39,948 nucleotides of DNA from Legionella sp. (GTDB lineage: Bacteria > Pseudomonadota > Gammaproteobacteria > Legionellales > Legionellaceae), in the NCBI GenBank assembly GCA_030694525.1, contig JAUXYG010000061.1:1-39948 (forward strand), written 5' to 3'. Within the stretch, counting starts at the first letter, position 1. Every line of letters begins with the position of its first letter. Below the pieces are notes generated by a model. The model worked only from the letters and a program-made list of their open reading frames with translations, did not search any database and had not been told where the DNA came from. Below, piece after piece: positions 1-9,765 of this stretch. The position numbers were made by a program, and so were the translations under genes.

Positions 1-891
1 TTCAAAACGGGCAAGACGCGCTTTGTTTTTAGCATGTCGTCCTTTTGGTGAAGTGCGCACCCATTCCAATTCTGCCTTAATGGAACGTTGATGCGAGTCT
101 TCCTGTTTCTTTTCCATATTCAGACGTTCTTCTTTCTGCTCAAGCCAGGAAGTGTAATTGCCTTTATAGGGAAATCCTTCACCCCGATCTAATTCCAGAA
201 TCCATTCAGCAGCATTATCCAGAAAATATCTATCATGAGTAATTGCCACAACCGTTCCTGGGAATCCTTCCAGATAATGCTCTAACCAGGCGACGCTTTC
301 AGCGTCCAAATGGTTGGTTGGCTCATCTAATAATAACATGTCAGGATTAGATAAAAGCAAACGACATAGAGCTACCCTGCGACGCTCTCCCCCTGATAAT
401 TTTCCGATAATTGCATCCCAATCTGGCAATCTAAGCGCATCTGCTGCAATCTCGAGCTTTCTATCCAGATCCCAACCACCACCTGCTTCAATTTCGTTTT
501 GCAACTCACCCTGCTCAGCAAGGAGATTATTCATTTCATCATCGCTCATAGGCTCAGCAAAGCGCATGCTGATTGCATCGAAACGAGCGAGCTTGTCTTT
601 CATATCAGCAACGCCCTGTTCAACTACCTCGCGCACTGATTTTTCCAGATCCAAATCGGGCTCTTGAGCCAGATAACCAATTCGGATTCCAGGCTGGGGC
701 CTTGCTTCCCCTTCAAAATGGGTATCAACACCCGCCATAATTCGTAATAACGTAGACTTTCCTGAACCGTTTAAACCCAGGACCCCAATTTTTGCGCCCG
801 GATAAAAACTTAAAGAAATGTCTTTTAAAATAAACCGTTGGTTTTCGACCACTTTACTCACCCGGTTCATGGTGAAAATATACTGAGCCAT
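1..891 (-). CDS. ettA: Energy-dependent translational throttle protein EttA (ABC-F ATPase), 3' part cut by window edge
   Basis: Ribosome-associated ABC-F ATPase that gates the first steps of elongation according to energy state; cytoplasmic. The visible 297 N-terminal residues read from ATG at 891 (MAQYIFTMNRVSKVV) and run off the left end of the window, so the second ATPase domain is not seen. Visible are the Walker A loop GLNGSGKS (about residues 39-46), the ABC signature LSGGERRRVALCRLLL, Walker B with MLLLDEPTNHLD, the switch THDRYFLDN, and the basic stretch KGRHAKNKARLARFE typical of the inter-domain linker. The match to the E. coli EttA pattern is close across the whole visible part. 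It lies 36 bp downstream of tdh on the same strand but looks functionally unrelated. Confidence 0.95.
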   Translation of the reverse strand, partial: MAQYIFTMNRVSKVVENQRFILKDISLSFYPGAKIGVLGLNGSGKSTLLRIMAGVDTHFEGEARPQPGIRIGYLAQEPDLDLEKSVREVVEQGVADMKDKLARFDAISMRFAEPMSDDEMNNLLAEQGELQNEIEAGGGWDLDRKLEIAADALRLPDWDAIIGKLSGGERRRVALCRLLLSNPDMLLLDEPTNHLDAESVAWLEHYLEGFPGTVVAITHDRYFLDNAAEWILELDRGEGFPYKGNYTSWLEQKEERLNMEKKQEDSHQRSIKAELEWVRTSPKGRHAKNKARLARFE

Positions 892-927
892 AAAAATACC
901 TACTCCATAACTTAAACTAATTAAATA

Positions 928-1953
928 CTACGACCAATCAAGTATTACCTTTCCAGACTGGCCTGAGGCCATAATCTGAAATGCATGTTGGTAATCCTCT
1001 ACAGGAAAATGGTGCGTCATAACTGGCTCAATACTTAAACCACTTTGCAACATGGCAATCATCTTATACCAGGTTTCAAACATTTCACGACCATAAATAC
1101 CTTTGATAACCAAACCTTTAAATATAACCTGATTCCAGTCAATTGAAGTCTCTTGTGGCGGGATCCCCAACATGGCAACATGACCACCATGGTTCATGGC
1201 TTTCATCATGTCATTTAGGGCCATGGGATTACCAGACATCTCCAGACCGACATCAAAACCTTCAGCCATGCCAAGCTCTGCAGCAACATCGCTTAATTTT
1301 TCATACTTAACATTAACCGCACGAGTAACACCCATTTTTTTGGCTAACTCCAGCCGCACATCATTTACATCTGTAATGACAACATGTCTTGCACCAATAT
1401 GCCTGACAATTGCAGCTGCCATAATGCCAATGGGGCCTGCACCAGTAATTAATACATCCTCGCCCACTACATCAAAAGCAAGAGCACAATGAGTTGCATT
1501 ACCAAAGGGATCAAAAATAGACGCCTGTTCTGCAGTAATATTATCAGGAATAACAATAACGTTTGAGGCTGGAAGCGCCAAAAACTCCGCAAAACACCCC
1601 GGACGATTAACCCCCACCCCTAAAGTATTACGGCATAAATGGCGTTTCCCAGCACGACAATTACGGCAAAAGCCACATGTTATATGCCCTTCCCCAGAAA
1701 CTCTTTGGCCTATTTTCAAACCTTGCACTTCCGAACCCACTGCAACAATTTCCCCGAAAAATTCATGACCAACAGTCATTGGAACTGGAACAGTAGCTTG
1801 AGCCCATTCATCCCAGGAATAGATGTGAATGTCGGTACCGCAAATGGCCGTTTTTTTAATTTTTATCAGCACATCATTAACACCATACTCAGGCACGGGG
1901 ACATCATGCATCCATATTCCTGGTTCTTTTTTTGCTTTAACCAATGATTTCAT
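928..1953 (-). CDS. tdh: L-threonine 3-dehydrogenase
   Basis: Zinc- and NAD-dependent oxidation of L-threonine to 2-amino-3-ketobutyrate, first step of the threonine-to-glycine route. The 341-residue length is that of the E. coli enzyme. Catalytic-zinc ligands C38, H63 and E64 are present (AICGTD and GHEF), as are the four structural-zinc cysteines C93, C96, C99 and C107. A Rossmann motif GAGPIG lies near residue 172. The gene sits 53 bp downstream of kbl on the same strand, so the unstable keto acid would be passed directly to Kbl. No unusual features. Confidence 0.96.
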   Translation of the reverse strand: MKSLVKAKKEPGIWMHDVPVPEYGVNDVLIKIKKTAICGTDIHIYSWDEWAQATVPVPMTVGHEFFGEIVAVGSEVQGLKIGQRVSGEGHITCGFCRNCRAGKRHLCRNTLGVGVNRPGCFAEFLALPASNVIVIPDNITAEQASIFDPFGNATHCALAFDVVGEDVLITGAGPIGIMAAAIVRHIGARHVVITDVNDVRLELAKKMGVTRAVNVKYEKLSDVAAELGMAEGFDVGLEMSGNPMALNDMMKAMNHGGHVAMLGIPPQETSIDWNQVIFKGLVIKGIYGREMFETWYKMIAMLQSGLSIEPVMTHHFPVEDYQHAFQIMASGQSGKVILDWS

Positions 1954-2006
1954 GTTTAACCTCAGAATAATATTCTATTACTGTGCGCCCCAGGGACGAA
2001 ATATTT

Positions 2007-3191
2007 TTAAATAACCGCAAATTCTTGACCCACTAATTCAAATGCATGTAACGCTTTATCCAAATGTTCTACTTCAAGCGCAGCAGACATTTGCGTACGA
2101 ATACGAGCAAGTCCTTTGGGTACCACAGGATAGGAAAAACCCACCACATAAATACCCAGCTCAAGCAATCGATTGGCAATCTTTCCTGCGAGGCTCGCAT
2201 CTCCCAGCATTACTGGAATAATTGCATGCTCTCCAGGAATCAATTTAAACCCCAATCGGCTCATCCCTTCACGAAAATAGCGACTATTGAATTTCAATTT
2301 TTCAGCCAGAGCATTGCTTTGCATTAACTTGTCCAGAACGACACAAGAGGTTTGGGCAATAACAGGGGCAAGCGTATTAGAGAATAAATAAGGTCTTGAT
2401 CGTTGGCGTAACCACTCAATTATAAAGCGATTGGCTGATGTATAACCACCAGAGGCACCTCCCAGAGCTTTACCTAAAGTACCGGTAATAATAGACACAC
2501 GTTCGCTTACACCAAAGTGCTCAGGGGTTCCTCTACCGGTAGGTCCCATAAATCCTACTGCATGAGAATCATCAACCATCACCATCGCATCATATTTATC
2601 AGCAAGATCACAAATGGCAGGGAGATTGGCTAAAGTCCCATCCATAGAAAATACTCCATCCGTGGCAATTAAACGAAAACGAGCATTTTGAGCAGCAATT
2701 AATTGCTCTTCGAGCGACTTCATATCATTATTGGCATAACGATATCGCGCCGCCTTACATAATCTTACTCCGTCTATAATACTGGCATGATTGAGTGCAT
2801 CGCTTATTACGGCGTCTTCTTCCCCAAGCAGGGTTTCAAATAAACCCGTATTCGCGTCAAAACAAGAGGAATATAATATAGTATCTTCTTTACCCAAAAA
2901 ATGGCTTATTTTTTGTTCCAGTTTTTTATGAGGGGTCTGGGTACCACAGATAAATCGAACGGAGGCCATTCCGTAACCATACCTTGCCAATGCATGCTGG
3001 CCTTGCGCAATGAGATCCAGATCATTGGCAAGACCTAAATAATTATTCGCACACAAATTTATGACTTCTTTATCATTTACTGTAACAGCTGCTTGTTGCT
3101 GACTTGAAATGATGCGTTCTGATTTAAATAATCCTTCATTTTTGATTTTATCGAGTTCAGTTTGCAAAAAACTATTAAATCGATCAAGCAC
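2007..3191 (-). CDS. kbl: Glycine C-acetyltransferase (2-amino-3-ketobutyrate CoA ligase)
   Basis: PLP enzyme that cleaves 2-amino-3-ketobutyrate with CoA to glycine and acetyl-CoA. The 394 residues match the family length. The Schiff-base lysine is K241 in [15 protein letters not shown], and the cofactor-binding DDSHAVGF motif lies near residues 207-214. First gene of a kbl-tdh operon transcribed leftward. The 187 bp upstream is a divergent promoter region shared with the pcm-tolC-ttcA operon. The fold is shared with KBL-like alpha-oxoamine synthases such as BioF, but the adjacent tdh makes the Kbl assignment firm. Confidence 0.96.
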   Translation of the reverse strand: MLDRFNSFLQTELDKIKNEGLFKSERIISSQQQAAVTVNDKEVINLCANNYLGLANDLDLIAQGQHALARYGYGMASVRFICGTQTPHKKLEQKISHFLGKEDTILYSSCFDANTGLFETLLGEEDAVISDALNHASIIDGVRLCKAARYRYANNDMKSLEEQLIAAQNARFRLIATDGVFSMDGTLANLPAICDLADKYDAMVMVDDSHAVGFMGPTGRGTPEHFGVSERVSIITGTLGKALGGASGGYTSANRFIIEWLRQRSRPYLFSNTLAPVIAQTSCVVLDKLMQSNALAEKLKFNSRYFREGMSRLGFKLIPGEHAIIPVMLGDASLAGKIANRLLELGIYVVGFSYPVVPKGLARIRTQMSAALEVEHLDKALHAFELVGQEFAVI

Positions 3192-3378
3192 TGTTATCTC
3201 CTAGGGGTATAAATAAAGGCGCAAATAATAACAAATTTTAAACATTGTCACCATGTCATGAGGATAAGAAAATTATATTCATCAATTTTCGACTATTTAT
3301 GTTTAGCACATAGCCTGATTTCTTGCTAAAATTGGTCCAAAGTTTTAACCTATCCAGATAAATAAACCGGTAGAGCAA

Positions 3379-4032
3379 ATGAGCATTTACAGCGCACGTA
3401 CTAATATGATCAAACAACAATTAAGAACAGGTGATGTTTTGAATGAGTCCATTCTGGATTTATATGACCTGATACCCCGTCCTGAGTTTGTTCCTGAACC
3501 ATTCAAAGATTTTGCTTATTCAGACATGCAAATTCCTCTTAATCATGAACAAAGAATGCTCACTCCGTTAGAAGAAGGTAAAATTCTACAGGCCTTGGAA
3601 CTAAAGGGTCATGAAACCGTGTTGGAAGTGGGTACGGGGAGCGGTTTTTTAACGGCAATGTTAAGTAAATTATGTAAAAAAGTAATTTCAATAGATTATT
3701 ATGCTGACTTTACTCAAAGTGCCGCAGGCAAATTAAAAAAACACCACTGTGATAATGTCGAATTAATAACAGGTGATGCATGCCGTGGATGGTTGGAAAA
3801 TGCCCCATACGATGTTATCGTGTTTACTGGTGCAATCGAACATGTGACTGAGACTCACAGGTTGCAGGTTTTACCTGGTGGACAAATGTTTGTTATTGAA
3901 GGTAAGTCTCCCGTTATGGCTGCTCGTTTATACAAACTGAGTCATGATAATGTGTGGACGGAATCATTACTCTTTGAAACAGATATCCCCTCCCTTATTG
4001 ATCAGTTAAAACCAATAGAATTTGTATTCTAG
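3379..4032 (+). CDS. Protein-L-isoaspartate O-methyltransferase family protein
   Basis: SAM-dependent methyltransferase of the PCMT family, which normally methylates isoaspartyl residues in damaged proteins. 217 residues. Motif I VLEVGTGSGFLTAML (residues 81-95) binds SAM, and a C-terminal LPGGQMFVIEG follows the family pattern. The N-terminal MIKQQLRTGDVLN and RPEFVP segments also fit PCMT. It is shorter and more divergent than E. coli Pcm, so a changed substrate is possible. First gene of a rightward operon: tolC starts 11 bp after its stop. The Pcm-like/TolC neighbourhood is, to my knowledge, a normal Legionella arrangement. Confidence 0.85.
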   Translation: MSIYSARTNMIKQQLRTGDVLNESILDLYDLIPRPEFVPEPFKDFAYSDMQIPLNHEQRMLTPLEEGKILQALELKGHETVLEVGTGSGFLTAMLSKLCKKVISIDYYADFTQSAAGKLKKHHCDNVELITGDACRGWLENAPYDVIVFTGAIEHVTETHRLQVLPGGQMFVIEGKSPVMAARLYKLSHDNVWTESLLFETDIPSLIDQLKPIEFVF

Positions 4033-4043
4033 GGAACGCTCGA

Positions 4044-5411
4044 ATGAAAAAATCGCTGCTTTTTTGTATCTTGACTCTTGGTATTTTATCGCACGCCCAT
4101 GCGACCGACCTAATGGATATATATAAGCAGGCATTGGAAAATGATAATATTTTTAAAAGAGCTTACGATACGTACATGTCCTCGACAGAATCCATTCCCC
4201 AGGCAAGGGCGGCTCTTTACCCGCAAATTGGGATTAACAGTCAAGCGGGGCGCAATTTTCAGGATGTTAGTGCGGGAGGATTGAGTACCAGCCAATATTA
4301 TGGCAATAACATCTGGCAAGTGAGTGCATCACAAGCCGTGTTCAACTATCAGGCATGGGCACGAATACAACAAGCTAAAGCCTCGGTCAAAGCAGCTCAG
4401 GCTACATTTAATGATGCGGCACAGGATTTAATCATTCGCACCGCGCGAGCCTATTTTGAAGCACTTTTAGCAAGGGATACTTTAGATTTTGCTGAAGCCA
4501 AAAAAAGAGCTAACAAAAGACAGTACGATCAGGCAACTCAGCGATTTCAAGTAGGTCTAGACGCGATTACCTCCGTTTACGAAGCCAAGGCGGCCTATGA
4601 TCAATCTATTGCTACAGTTATTTCAGCGCGCAATAATCAGATTAATAGAAATGAAGAGTTACGTCGGTTGACCAATCATGTCTATGAATCATTATCCCCA
4701 TTTCGCGACAGTCGTATTCCCCTTGTTTCACCAGAACCAAATGATGTGAACCAATGGATTGATACCGGACTGAAACAAAATTATCGTTTATTTGCTGCTA
4801 AATACAATCTGGAAGTAGCGAAGGACAACGTAAAGGCGCTCTCTGCTGGAAACTGGCCTGTTTTCGCAATTCAAACGAATGCAACGCAAACCCATAACTC
4901 CACTGAAAGCACATCTTTTTTCGTTACAGCAAAGCAAACTCAGGCCAATGTGGCAATAGCGATGAATTTTCCAATATTCCAGGGTGGACTGGTACAATCA
5001 CAAACCCGACAAGCCCAATATGATTATCTGGGATCAAGTGAACAGATGGAGCAAGTATATCGTGATGTAGTGGTTAACAGTCGAATTGCTTTTAATACCA
5101 TTACTGATGGAATCAGTAAAGTTAAAGCAGACCGGCAAACGATTATTTCGCAACAAAACTCACTGGAAAGTACTGAAGCTCAATTTGAAGTTGGTACTCG
5201 AACCATGGTTGACGTCGTGAATGCACAACAACGTCTTTTTGAAGCACAGGAACAATTAGCCAGAGATCAATATAATCTGGTCAATTCAATTTTAAATTTA
5301 AAATATCTCGCCGGCACCTTAAATGTAAATGATTTAGAGCTGGTTAATTCTTGGTTAGCTACTACCCGGGTTAATGGATTCGCCCAGGTTGGTTCAGCTA
5401 TGACCAAATAA
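4044..5411 (+). CDS. tolC: TolC family outer-membrane channel
   Basis: Trimeric outer-membrane exit duct for type I secretion and tripartite drug efflux. 455 residues with a cleavable signal peptide (MKKSLLFCILTLGILSHAHA, cut before TD). Two internal OEP repeats of long helices and strands follow; the second contains QGGLVQSQTRQAQYDY and ends near VDVVNAQQRLFEAQEQLARDQYNL. The length and N-terminal pattern DLMDIYKQALENDN are those of TolC itself rather than of CzcC/NodT relatives. It is 11 bp after the methyltransferase and 18 bp before ttcA. A second, metal-efflux type member of this superfamily is encoded at 30147. Confidence 0.93.
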   Translation: MKKSLLFCILTLGILSHAHATDLMDIYKQALENDNIFKRAYDTYMSSTESIPQARAALYPQIGINSQAGRNFQDVSAGGLSTSQYYGNNIWQVSASQAVFNYQAWARIQQAKASVKAAQATFNDAAQDLIIRTARAYFEALLARDTLDFAEAKKRANKRQYDQATQRFQVGLDAITSVYEAKAAYDQSIATVISARNNQINRNEELRRLTNHVYESLSPFRDSRIPLVSPEPNDVNQWIDTGLKQNYRLFAAKYNLEVAKDNVKALSAGNWPVFAIQTNATQTHNSTESTSFFVTAKQTQANVAIAMNFPIFQGGLVQSQTRQAQYDYLGSSEQMEQVYRDVVVNSRIAFNTITDGISKVKADRQTIISQQNSLESTEAQFEVGTRTMVDVVNAQQRLFEAQEQLARDQYNLVNSILNLKYLAGTLNVNDLELVNSWLATTRVNGFAQVGSAMTK

Positions 5412-5429
5412 CATGATTCAGGTTGTATT

Positions 5430-6275
5430 ATGTCGTCATCTTCCTCGTTAGTCGAAAAAAAATTATTACATTACACCGGTAAAGCCATTGCTGACTTTAA
5501 TATGATTCAGCGTGGCGATCGGGTTATGGTTTGTTTGTCCGGCGGTAAAGACTCATTTACCATGCTGACAATCCTCAATCACCTGCGACGTCGCTCAGGC
5601 AATAAATTTGAGGTATTTGCTTTTACTCTGGATCAGGCACAACCCGGTTGGAATGATTCGATTTTACGTCAATGGCTCGCGGATCGAAGTATACCGCATG
5701 AAATATTGACTCGTGATACCTACAGTATTGTCAAAGAAAAGGTGCCTGAGGGTAAGACGTACTGTTCTTTATGTTCTCGTCTGCGTCGGGGAATCATTTA
5801 TCGTTATGCCGAAGAAAATGGCTTTACTAAAATTGCCTTAGGCCATCATCGGGATGACATGATCCGCACATTGATGATGTCGATTCTATATAATGGAGAC
5901 ATTCGCTCCATGCCACCCAAGTTATTAAGCGATAACAAAAAGCATATTGTCATTCGTCCTATGTGTTATGTGCAGGAAAAGGATATTATTACTTTCGCTA
6001 CAGAACAGTCGTTTCCCATTATTCCTTGTAATCTATGTGGTTCTCAAGAGAATTTAATGCGCAAAAAAGTCGCTCGTCTTATTGATGAACTCGCAAAAGA
6101 TAATCCCAAGGTTCCCAGCAACATGCTTCATGCCTTGCAAAGCTTAAAACCAAGCCAATTGATGGATCAGAATATGTGGAATTTTAAAAATCTCGAGCAT
6201 GAACTGGTTACTGAAAATCACACGCCTGAAGAAGTTATATTTTGTGCTGATGAATTTGAGACCATTGAAGAATAA
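5430..6275 (+). CDS. ttcA: tRNA 2-thiocytidine(32) synthetase TtcA
   Basis: ATP-dependent, Fe-S cluster enzyme that thiolates cytidine 32 in certain tRNAs. 281 residues. The PP-loop SGGKDS is at 37-42; the CxxC pair C112/C115 ([11 protein letters not shown]) and a second pair C200/C203 (PCNLCGSQ) fit the cluster ligands. [13 protein letters not shown] near 138-150 is characteristic of TtcA/TuaH PP-loop thiolases. Last gene of the rightward operon; its stop is only 7 bp from the end of the convergent MFS gene, leaving no room for a separate terminator between them. Confidence 0.95.
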   Translation: MSSSSSLVEKKLLHYTGKAIADFNMIQRGDRVMVCLSGGKDSFTMLTILNHLRRRSGNKFEVFAFTLDQAQPGWNDSILRQWLADRSIPHEILTRDTYSIVKEKVPEGKTYCSLCSRLRRGIIYRYAEENGFTKIALGHHRDDMIRTLMMSILYNGDIRSMPPKLLSDNKKHIVIRPMCYVQEKDIITFATEQSFPIIPCNLCGSQENLMRKKVARLIDELAKDNPKVPSNMLHALQSLKPSQLMDQNMWNFKNLEHELVTENHTPEEVIFCADEFETIEE

Positions 6276-6282
6276 TTGATAT

Positions 6283-7542
6283 CTAATTTCTGGGTGCGAA
6301 ACTGGACATATATTTAGTACCCAGAAAAACTAACGAGAACCCTACACCGACTCCAAGCACCATCCAACTGGTAATCATTGATTTATCCATATTAAAATAT
6401 GGAGCCATTATCATTAAAAAGCTCAGTAATAATCCTGATAATGCATATCCCGTTAATCTGCCTAATATACCCATTTGTTCTCTTAAGCCGAATAAGAAAT
6501 CCCTGTTTATTTTAAAATCATTACGTTGGAAATACATCACATCAAGACTATTAGTTGATATTAGGGTATATAAAAAAATAAATAACCCTAATGCCAATAA
6601 GTAAAACAAGGACGTTCCCATTAAAATAAGGGAAAGAGCGACCCCAATTTGTCCCCATGTAATGGATGATAAAATTCCTTTAACCGAATCGTATGAAAGA
6701 GGGAAAAAAAATGCTGCAACAATTCCAGCATTTCCCAACAAACATAACAATCCCAGCATTGAAAGGCTATATGAGGAAAGCACCAGGGGAATAATTGAAG
6801 CGGCTAAAAAAGCAGAAAGAATATTACGTGTAAATAATAACCATAGTATCAATTTACTTTGATAATCTAAATAAAGTAACAATCGATATTGTTGCACTAT
6901 ATTAGGTGACGACTTATTTTCAGACGAACTTATAGGAGCCTTCGAAGAGCGCCTTGAGTTTTTAATCAGATATAAAGTTAACAAATAAATGCAATTTCCC
7001 AAGATATATCCTGCTAACAAACCATTAATTCCCCCATAAAGTAGAAAAAAAGCAGCCAACATCGGTGCCAGAACCCAAGAGAGATTATGCATTGTTTCAT
7101 TTGCGGTGTTGGCTCTGATGAGATTCCGATTTTCAGAGATCAAATCATCAGTTAGTAGCTGATGGGTAACCTTGCTTAAATTATTTGCAGTTGATGCCAA
7201 TGCTACATAGAGCAGAATCAGCCAAGGTGATCCTAACGCAGGAACAATCATTATGAATAAAGCCATTGTAAGTGATGCGGTTATTAGTTCCAACAACCAG
7301 TTTAACCTAAAAGTAACACCAACATACTGTACCAGGCTTTTAAAAAAACCCAGGAAAACAAGTGATGGGAACACACTCCAAAAAAATACTAATGAAACAT
7401 AAACCGGATTTTTAGTTTTTTCATAGAGAATGATACTCAGAGCTAAAATTACCAGTCGATTGAAAAAAACAGAGATAAAACGACCAGTAAACAAAATATA
7501 AAAAGGATACATTGACTCTAGTTTACTTTGATTATGAGACAT
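6283..7542 (-). CDS. Major facilitator superfamily transporter, substrate unknown
   Basis: 419-residue integral membrane protein with about 12 hydrophobic segments, starting at FYILFTGRFISVFFNRLVILALSI and ending with a membrane segment before GTKYMSSFAPRN. The layout resembles MFS_1/MFS_3 (enterobactin exporter-like) drug and siderophore exporters. Its start codon overlaps the end of the PIG-L gene by 11 bp, so translation is probably coupled. No substrate-specific motif was recognised. Together with the upstream deacetylase and LpxD-like acyltransferase it suggests export or flipping of a modified sugar or acylated product; that is inference only. Confidence 0.8.
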   Translation of the reverse strand: MSHNQSKLESMYPFYILFTGRFISVFFNRLVILALSIILYEKTKNPVYVSLVFFWSVFPSLVFLGFFKSLVQYVGVTFRLNWLLELITASLTMALFIMIVPALGSPWLILLYVALASTANNLSKVTHQLLTDDLISENRNLIRANTANETMHNLSWVLAPMLAAFFLLYGGINGLLAGYILGNCIYLLTLYLIKNSRRSSKAPISSSENKSSPNIVQQYRLLLYLDYQSKLILWLLFTRNILSAFLAASIIPLVLSSYSLSMLGLLCLLGNAGIVAAFFFPLSYDSVKGILSSITWGQIGVALSLILMGTSLFYLLALGLFIFLYTLISTNSLDVMYFQRNDFKINRDFLFGLREQMGILGRLTGYALSGLLLSFLMIMAPYFNMDKSMITSWMVLGVGVGFSLVFLGTKYMSSFAPRN

Positions 7543-8218
7543 CAGGAACCCGCCGCCTTAAGGTATGAAACAATTCAGCATAGGTGAAATTTGATTCATA
7601 TCCTCGTGTTTTGGCTAAAGCCCTCACACTTTGCAAACTTAAGGAATTATTATTTCCACGCATTTGAGATTTATAACATGATAAAGCTGAGATTTTAATA
7701 TCGATATATTGGGATATATCAATGTAAATACCACCATTTGCGGGATCGGCACAAGAACCATTTCCCCATTTTTGCAATGGATATTCATAGGCGGCTATTA
7801 AATTAGGTTGACGTATTGCGGCCGTAGGCCTGGTTGCCGCAATACAGATTTCATGTGTCCATAAATGATCCTGATGGAATGAGGGTAAAGGGATCAATAC
7901 TTCATCTGGGCCGTATTCCCGAATCACATTATCTAAGATCCGAATTCCGTGCGCTCGCGGCAGTAAGTCAAGCAGGGTATCTTTTCCGGGAAACCCAATA
8001 CCGTATATTTTAGCACCTAGAATTTCCAGGGATGCTTTCGTTTCCTCCAAACGCTCTTCTGAAGTGACAATGCGCTCCAAATGTGAAAAATACACATCTC
8101 CAGAACTGACAATCCAGACGAATACTTCATTCCCCTCATATACAGAGCGGGCTATATATCCACCACAACCTAATTCGGCATCATCACAATGAGGGCTAAC
8201 AATCAAAATTTTTTTCAT
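7532..8218 (-). CDS. PIG-L/LmbE family deacetylase
   Basis: Zinc-dependent N-deacetylase family acting on GlcNAc-type substrates (GlcNAc-PI, mycothiol and bacillithiol precursors, some LPS sugars). 228 residues. The N-terminal signature is SPHCDDAELGCGG (residues 8-20), with H10, D13 as expected zinc ligands and D12 as catalytic base position. The distal zinc histidine lies in PSFHQDHLWTHE. Cys replaces the more usual Pro in the PHxDD motif, which is tolerated in the family. It starts 8 bp after lpxD-like and overlaps the MFS gene. Substrate not identifiable from sequence. Confidence 0.88.
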   Translation of the reverse strand: MKKILIVSPHCDDAELGCGGYIARSVYEGNEVFVWIVSSGDVYFSHLERIVTSEERLEETKASLEILGAKIYGIGFPGKDTLLDLLPRAHGIRILDNVIREYGPDEVLIPLPSFHQDHLWTHEICIAATRPTAAIRQPNLIAAYEYPLQKWGNGSCADPANGGIYIDISQYIDIKISALSCYKSQMRGNNNSLSLQSVRALAKTRGYESNFTYAELFHTLRRRVPDVS

Positions 8219-8226
8219 GGCGCCAC

Positions 8227-9285
8227 CTATTCTTTTAATTGTTTTTGAATATCCTTAACAATTTTAAATAACTCAGGAATTTTGTGGGTATAAAATAAGA
8301 TTTTTTTAGCTTCCTTCATTTCTCGAGCTGGAGCACCCCAAAGTGCGGAATGAGCCGGGAAGCTTTTAGATAATTGGGCTCCTGCATAAACAGTGCTGTA
8401 AGCCCCTAGAGTTATATTATCAACAAACCCGGCACCTCCCCACAGAATACAATGGTCTCCGATAGTCACAGATCCAGATATTGCAACGCGTCCTGCGATC
8501 ATGCAATGCGCACCAATCTGGCAATTGTGTGCAATATGCACCTGGTTGTCTATTTTAGTTCCGTTGCCAATACGCGTTTCATTAAGAAAACTCCGGTCAA
8601 TAGTAGTATTTGCACCAATTTCCACCTCATCTTCAATTACTACGCGACCAACCTGTGGTATGCGAACCAAAACCCCATCTATATCTTGATACTTAAATCC
8701 CGCGCTACCAATTACCACACCAGGACTAATACGAACTCTGCTGCCTATAAAAGTATCCTTTTTAAGAACTACCTGACTATCAATCTCTGTATCATTCCCA
8801 ACCCAAACGTTCGACTCAATAGTTGAATTAGCTCCAATAGTTACCTTCGAGCCAATAGTTACATGATCACCTATAGCGACATGAGCAGCAATTTGAACGT
8901 CTGGAGCAATGGTACACCCCTCACCAATCACAACGGTGGGATGAATTCCAACCGCCCTGTTTTCCCCTTGCTCATAAAATTTGTTTAATAGATCAGCCAT
9001 AGCGCCCCAGACATTTTCAACAACGATGCATCTTTGCATAGGAGAAAGAATTTGAGTGTTATGGGTTTCTTGATCAATAACAAAAACATATGCCTTACAT
9101 CCAGTAGCTAAAGGAGCATATTTCGCTTCTGCGATAAAGGTTAGTTGATCCGGCTGGGCATAGGCCAACGTATTTACTCCACTAATTTCCTGAGTAAGTT
9201 GACAATGTTCTGATATGTGGATTGGTTTTAAATAATGAGCCAGATTTTTAAGTGCGATTGGCTTTTTAAATTGATTAAAGTACAT
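8227..9285 (-). CDS. lpxD: LpxD-like UDP-3-O-acyl-glucosamine N-acyltransferase
   Basis: Left-handed beta-helix acyltransferase transferring an acyl group from ACP to the amino group of a sugar nucleotide, in lipid A synthesis for true LpxD. About 352 residues. The N-terminal uridine-binding domain covers roughly 1-110. Hexapeptide repeats (for example [19 protein letters not shown]) run from 115 to 310. The catalytic histidine sits in the conserved [14 protein letters not shown], and GSAGFKYQ precedes it. An upstream in-frame ATG at 9294 exists, but the AGGATGG sequence is correctly spaced for the ATG at 9285, which I prefer. It is outside the usual lpxD-fabZ-lpxA cluster and leads an operon with a deacetylase and an MFS transporter, so it may be a paralog with another sugar substrate. 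Legionella is known to carry more than one lpxD. Confidence 0.88.
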   Translation of the reverse strand: MYFNQFKKPIALKNLAHYLKPIHISEHCQLTQEISGVNTLAYAQPDQLTFIAEAKYAPLATGCKAYVFVIDQETHNTQILSPMQRCIVVENVWGAMADLLNKFYEQGENRAVGIHPTVVIGEGCTIAPDVQIAAHVAIGDHVTIGSKVTIGANSTIESNVWVGNDTEIDSQVVLKKDTFIGSRVRISPGVVIGSAGFKYQDIDGVLVRIPQVGRVVIEDEVEIGANTTIDRSFLNETRIGNGTKIDNQVHIAHNCQIGAHCMIAGRVAISGSVTIGDHCILWGGAGFVDNITLGAYSTVYAGAQLSKSFPAHSALWGAPAREMKEAKKILFYTHKIPELFKIVKDIQKQLKE

Positions 9286-9765
9286 GCCCACCATCCTAGT
9301 GTTTGTATTTTTACCATTATGGGCAATTATAGACCATTCAAGCCAGGATAGTCGTTTGAGCCAATTTTTTTATTAAATCCTTACACAGAATCTGGTATAC
9401 GTTTAAGTGATCCTCACAGTGAACGTTTGAAGTTTTAAATCAAATAAATCAGTATTCATTAATTTGTAAAAAATTTCCTTGATTAACTTAAACTCTTCAA
9501 AATATACTGCCCAGTCCAGAACCATGAGATTTCAATCTAATGTCAGGAACCAAAGATCATTAATTTGTTAATTTATTAGAGTTTTTGACAATTTAGATTC
9601 CGACTTACCACGACTTAATCGTGGCATCCAGTTCGGCTTAGTGACCATTATGTTCACTAATGTTACTGCATCTCTGGGGTCTGCGAACAAGTGGCGGGCA
9701 TTAGGAATCAAAACTCATACCATATTAATATGGTCCAAGTGAATCAATAATACAGGAACTTACGG
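9286..9765. other. Intergenic region holding a diverged inverted-repeat element
   Basis: About 480 bp between divergent lpxD-like and sulP genes. No open frame with coding character was seen. It should hold the promoters for both directions. The part at 9596-9709 is a diverged copy of the repeat family seen at the right end of the window. The rest is AT-rich sequence without recognisable features. Confidence 0.6.
9596..9709. repeat. Diverged copy of a short element with terminal inverted repeats
   Basis: The segment begins GATTCCGAC and ends TAGGAATC, so its ends are complementary. Inside it has a hairpin CCACGACTTAATCGTGG followed by ATCCAG, then TTATGTTC and GCGAACAAGTGGCGGG. The order of these blocks is the same as in the copies at 39474-39579 and 39703-39806 (ATTCCGAC, hairpin, ATCCAG, GAACAAGTCGCGGG), but with many substitutions. 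Non-coding, MITE-like. No transposase for it is in the window. Confidence 0.6.

Noticed and set aside
1196..2014. Plus-strand open frames across tdh
   Set aside because: Antisense shadows of a firmly identified gene with intact zinc ligands on the minus strand.
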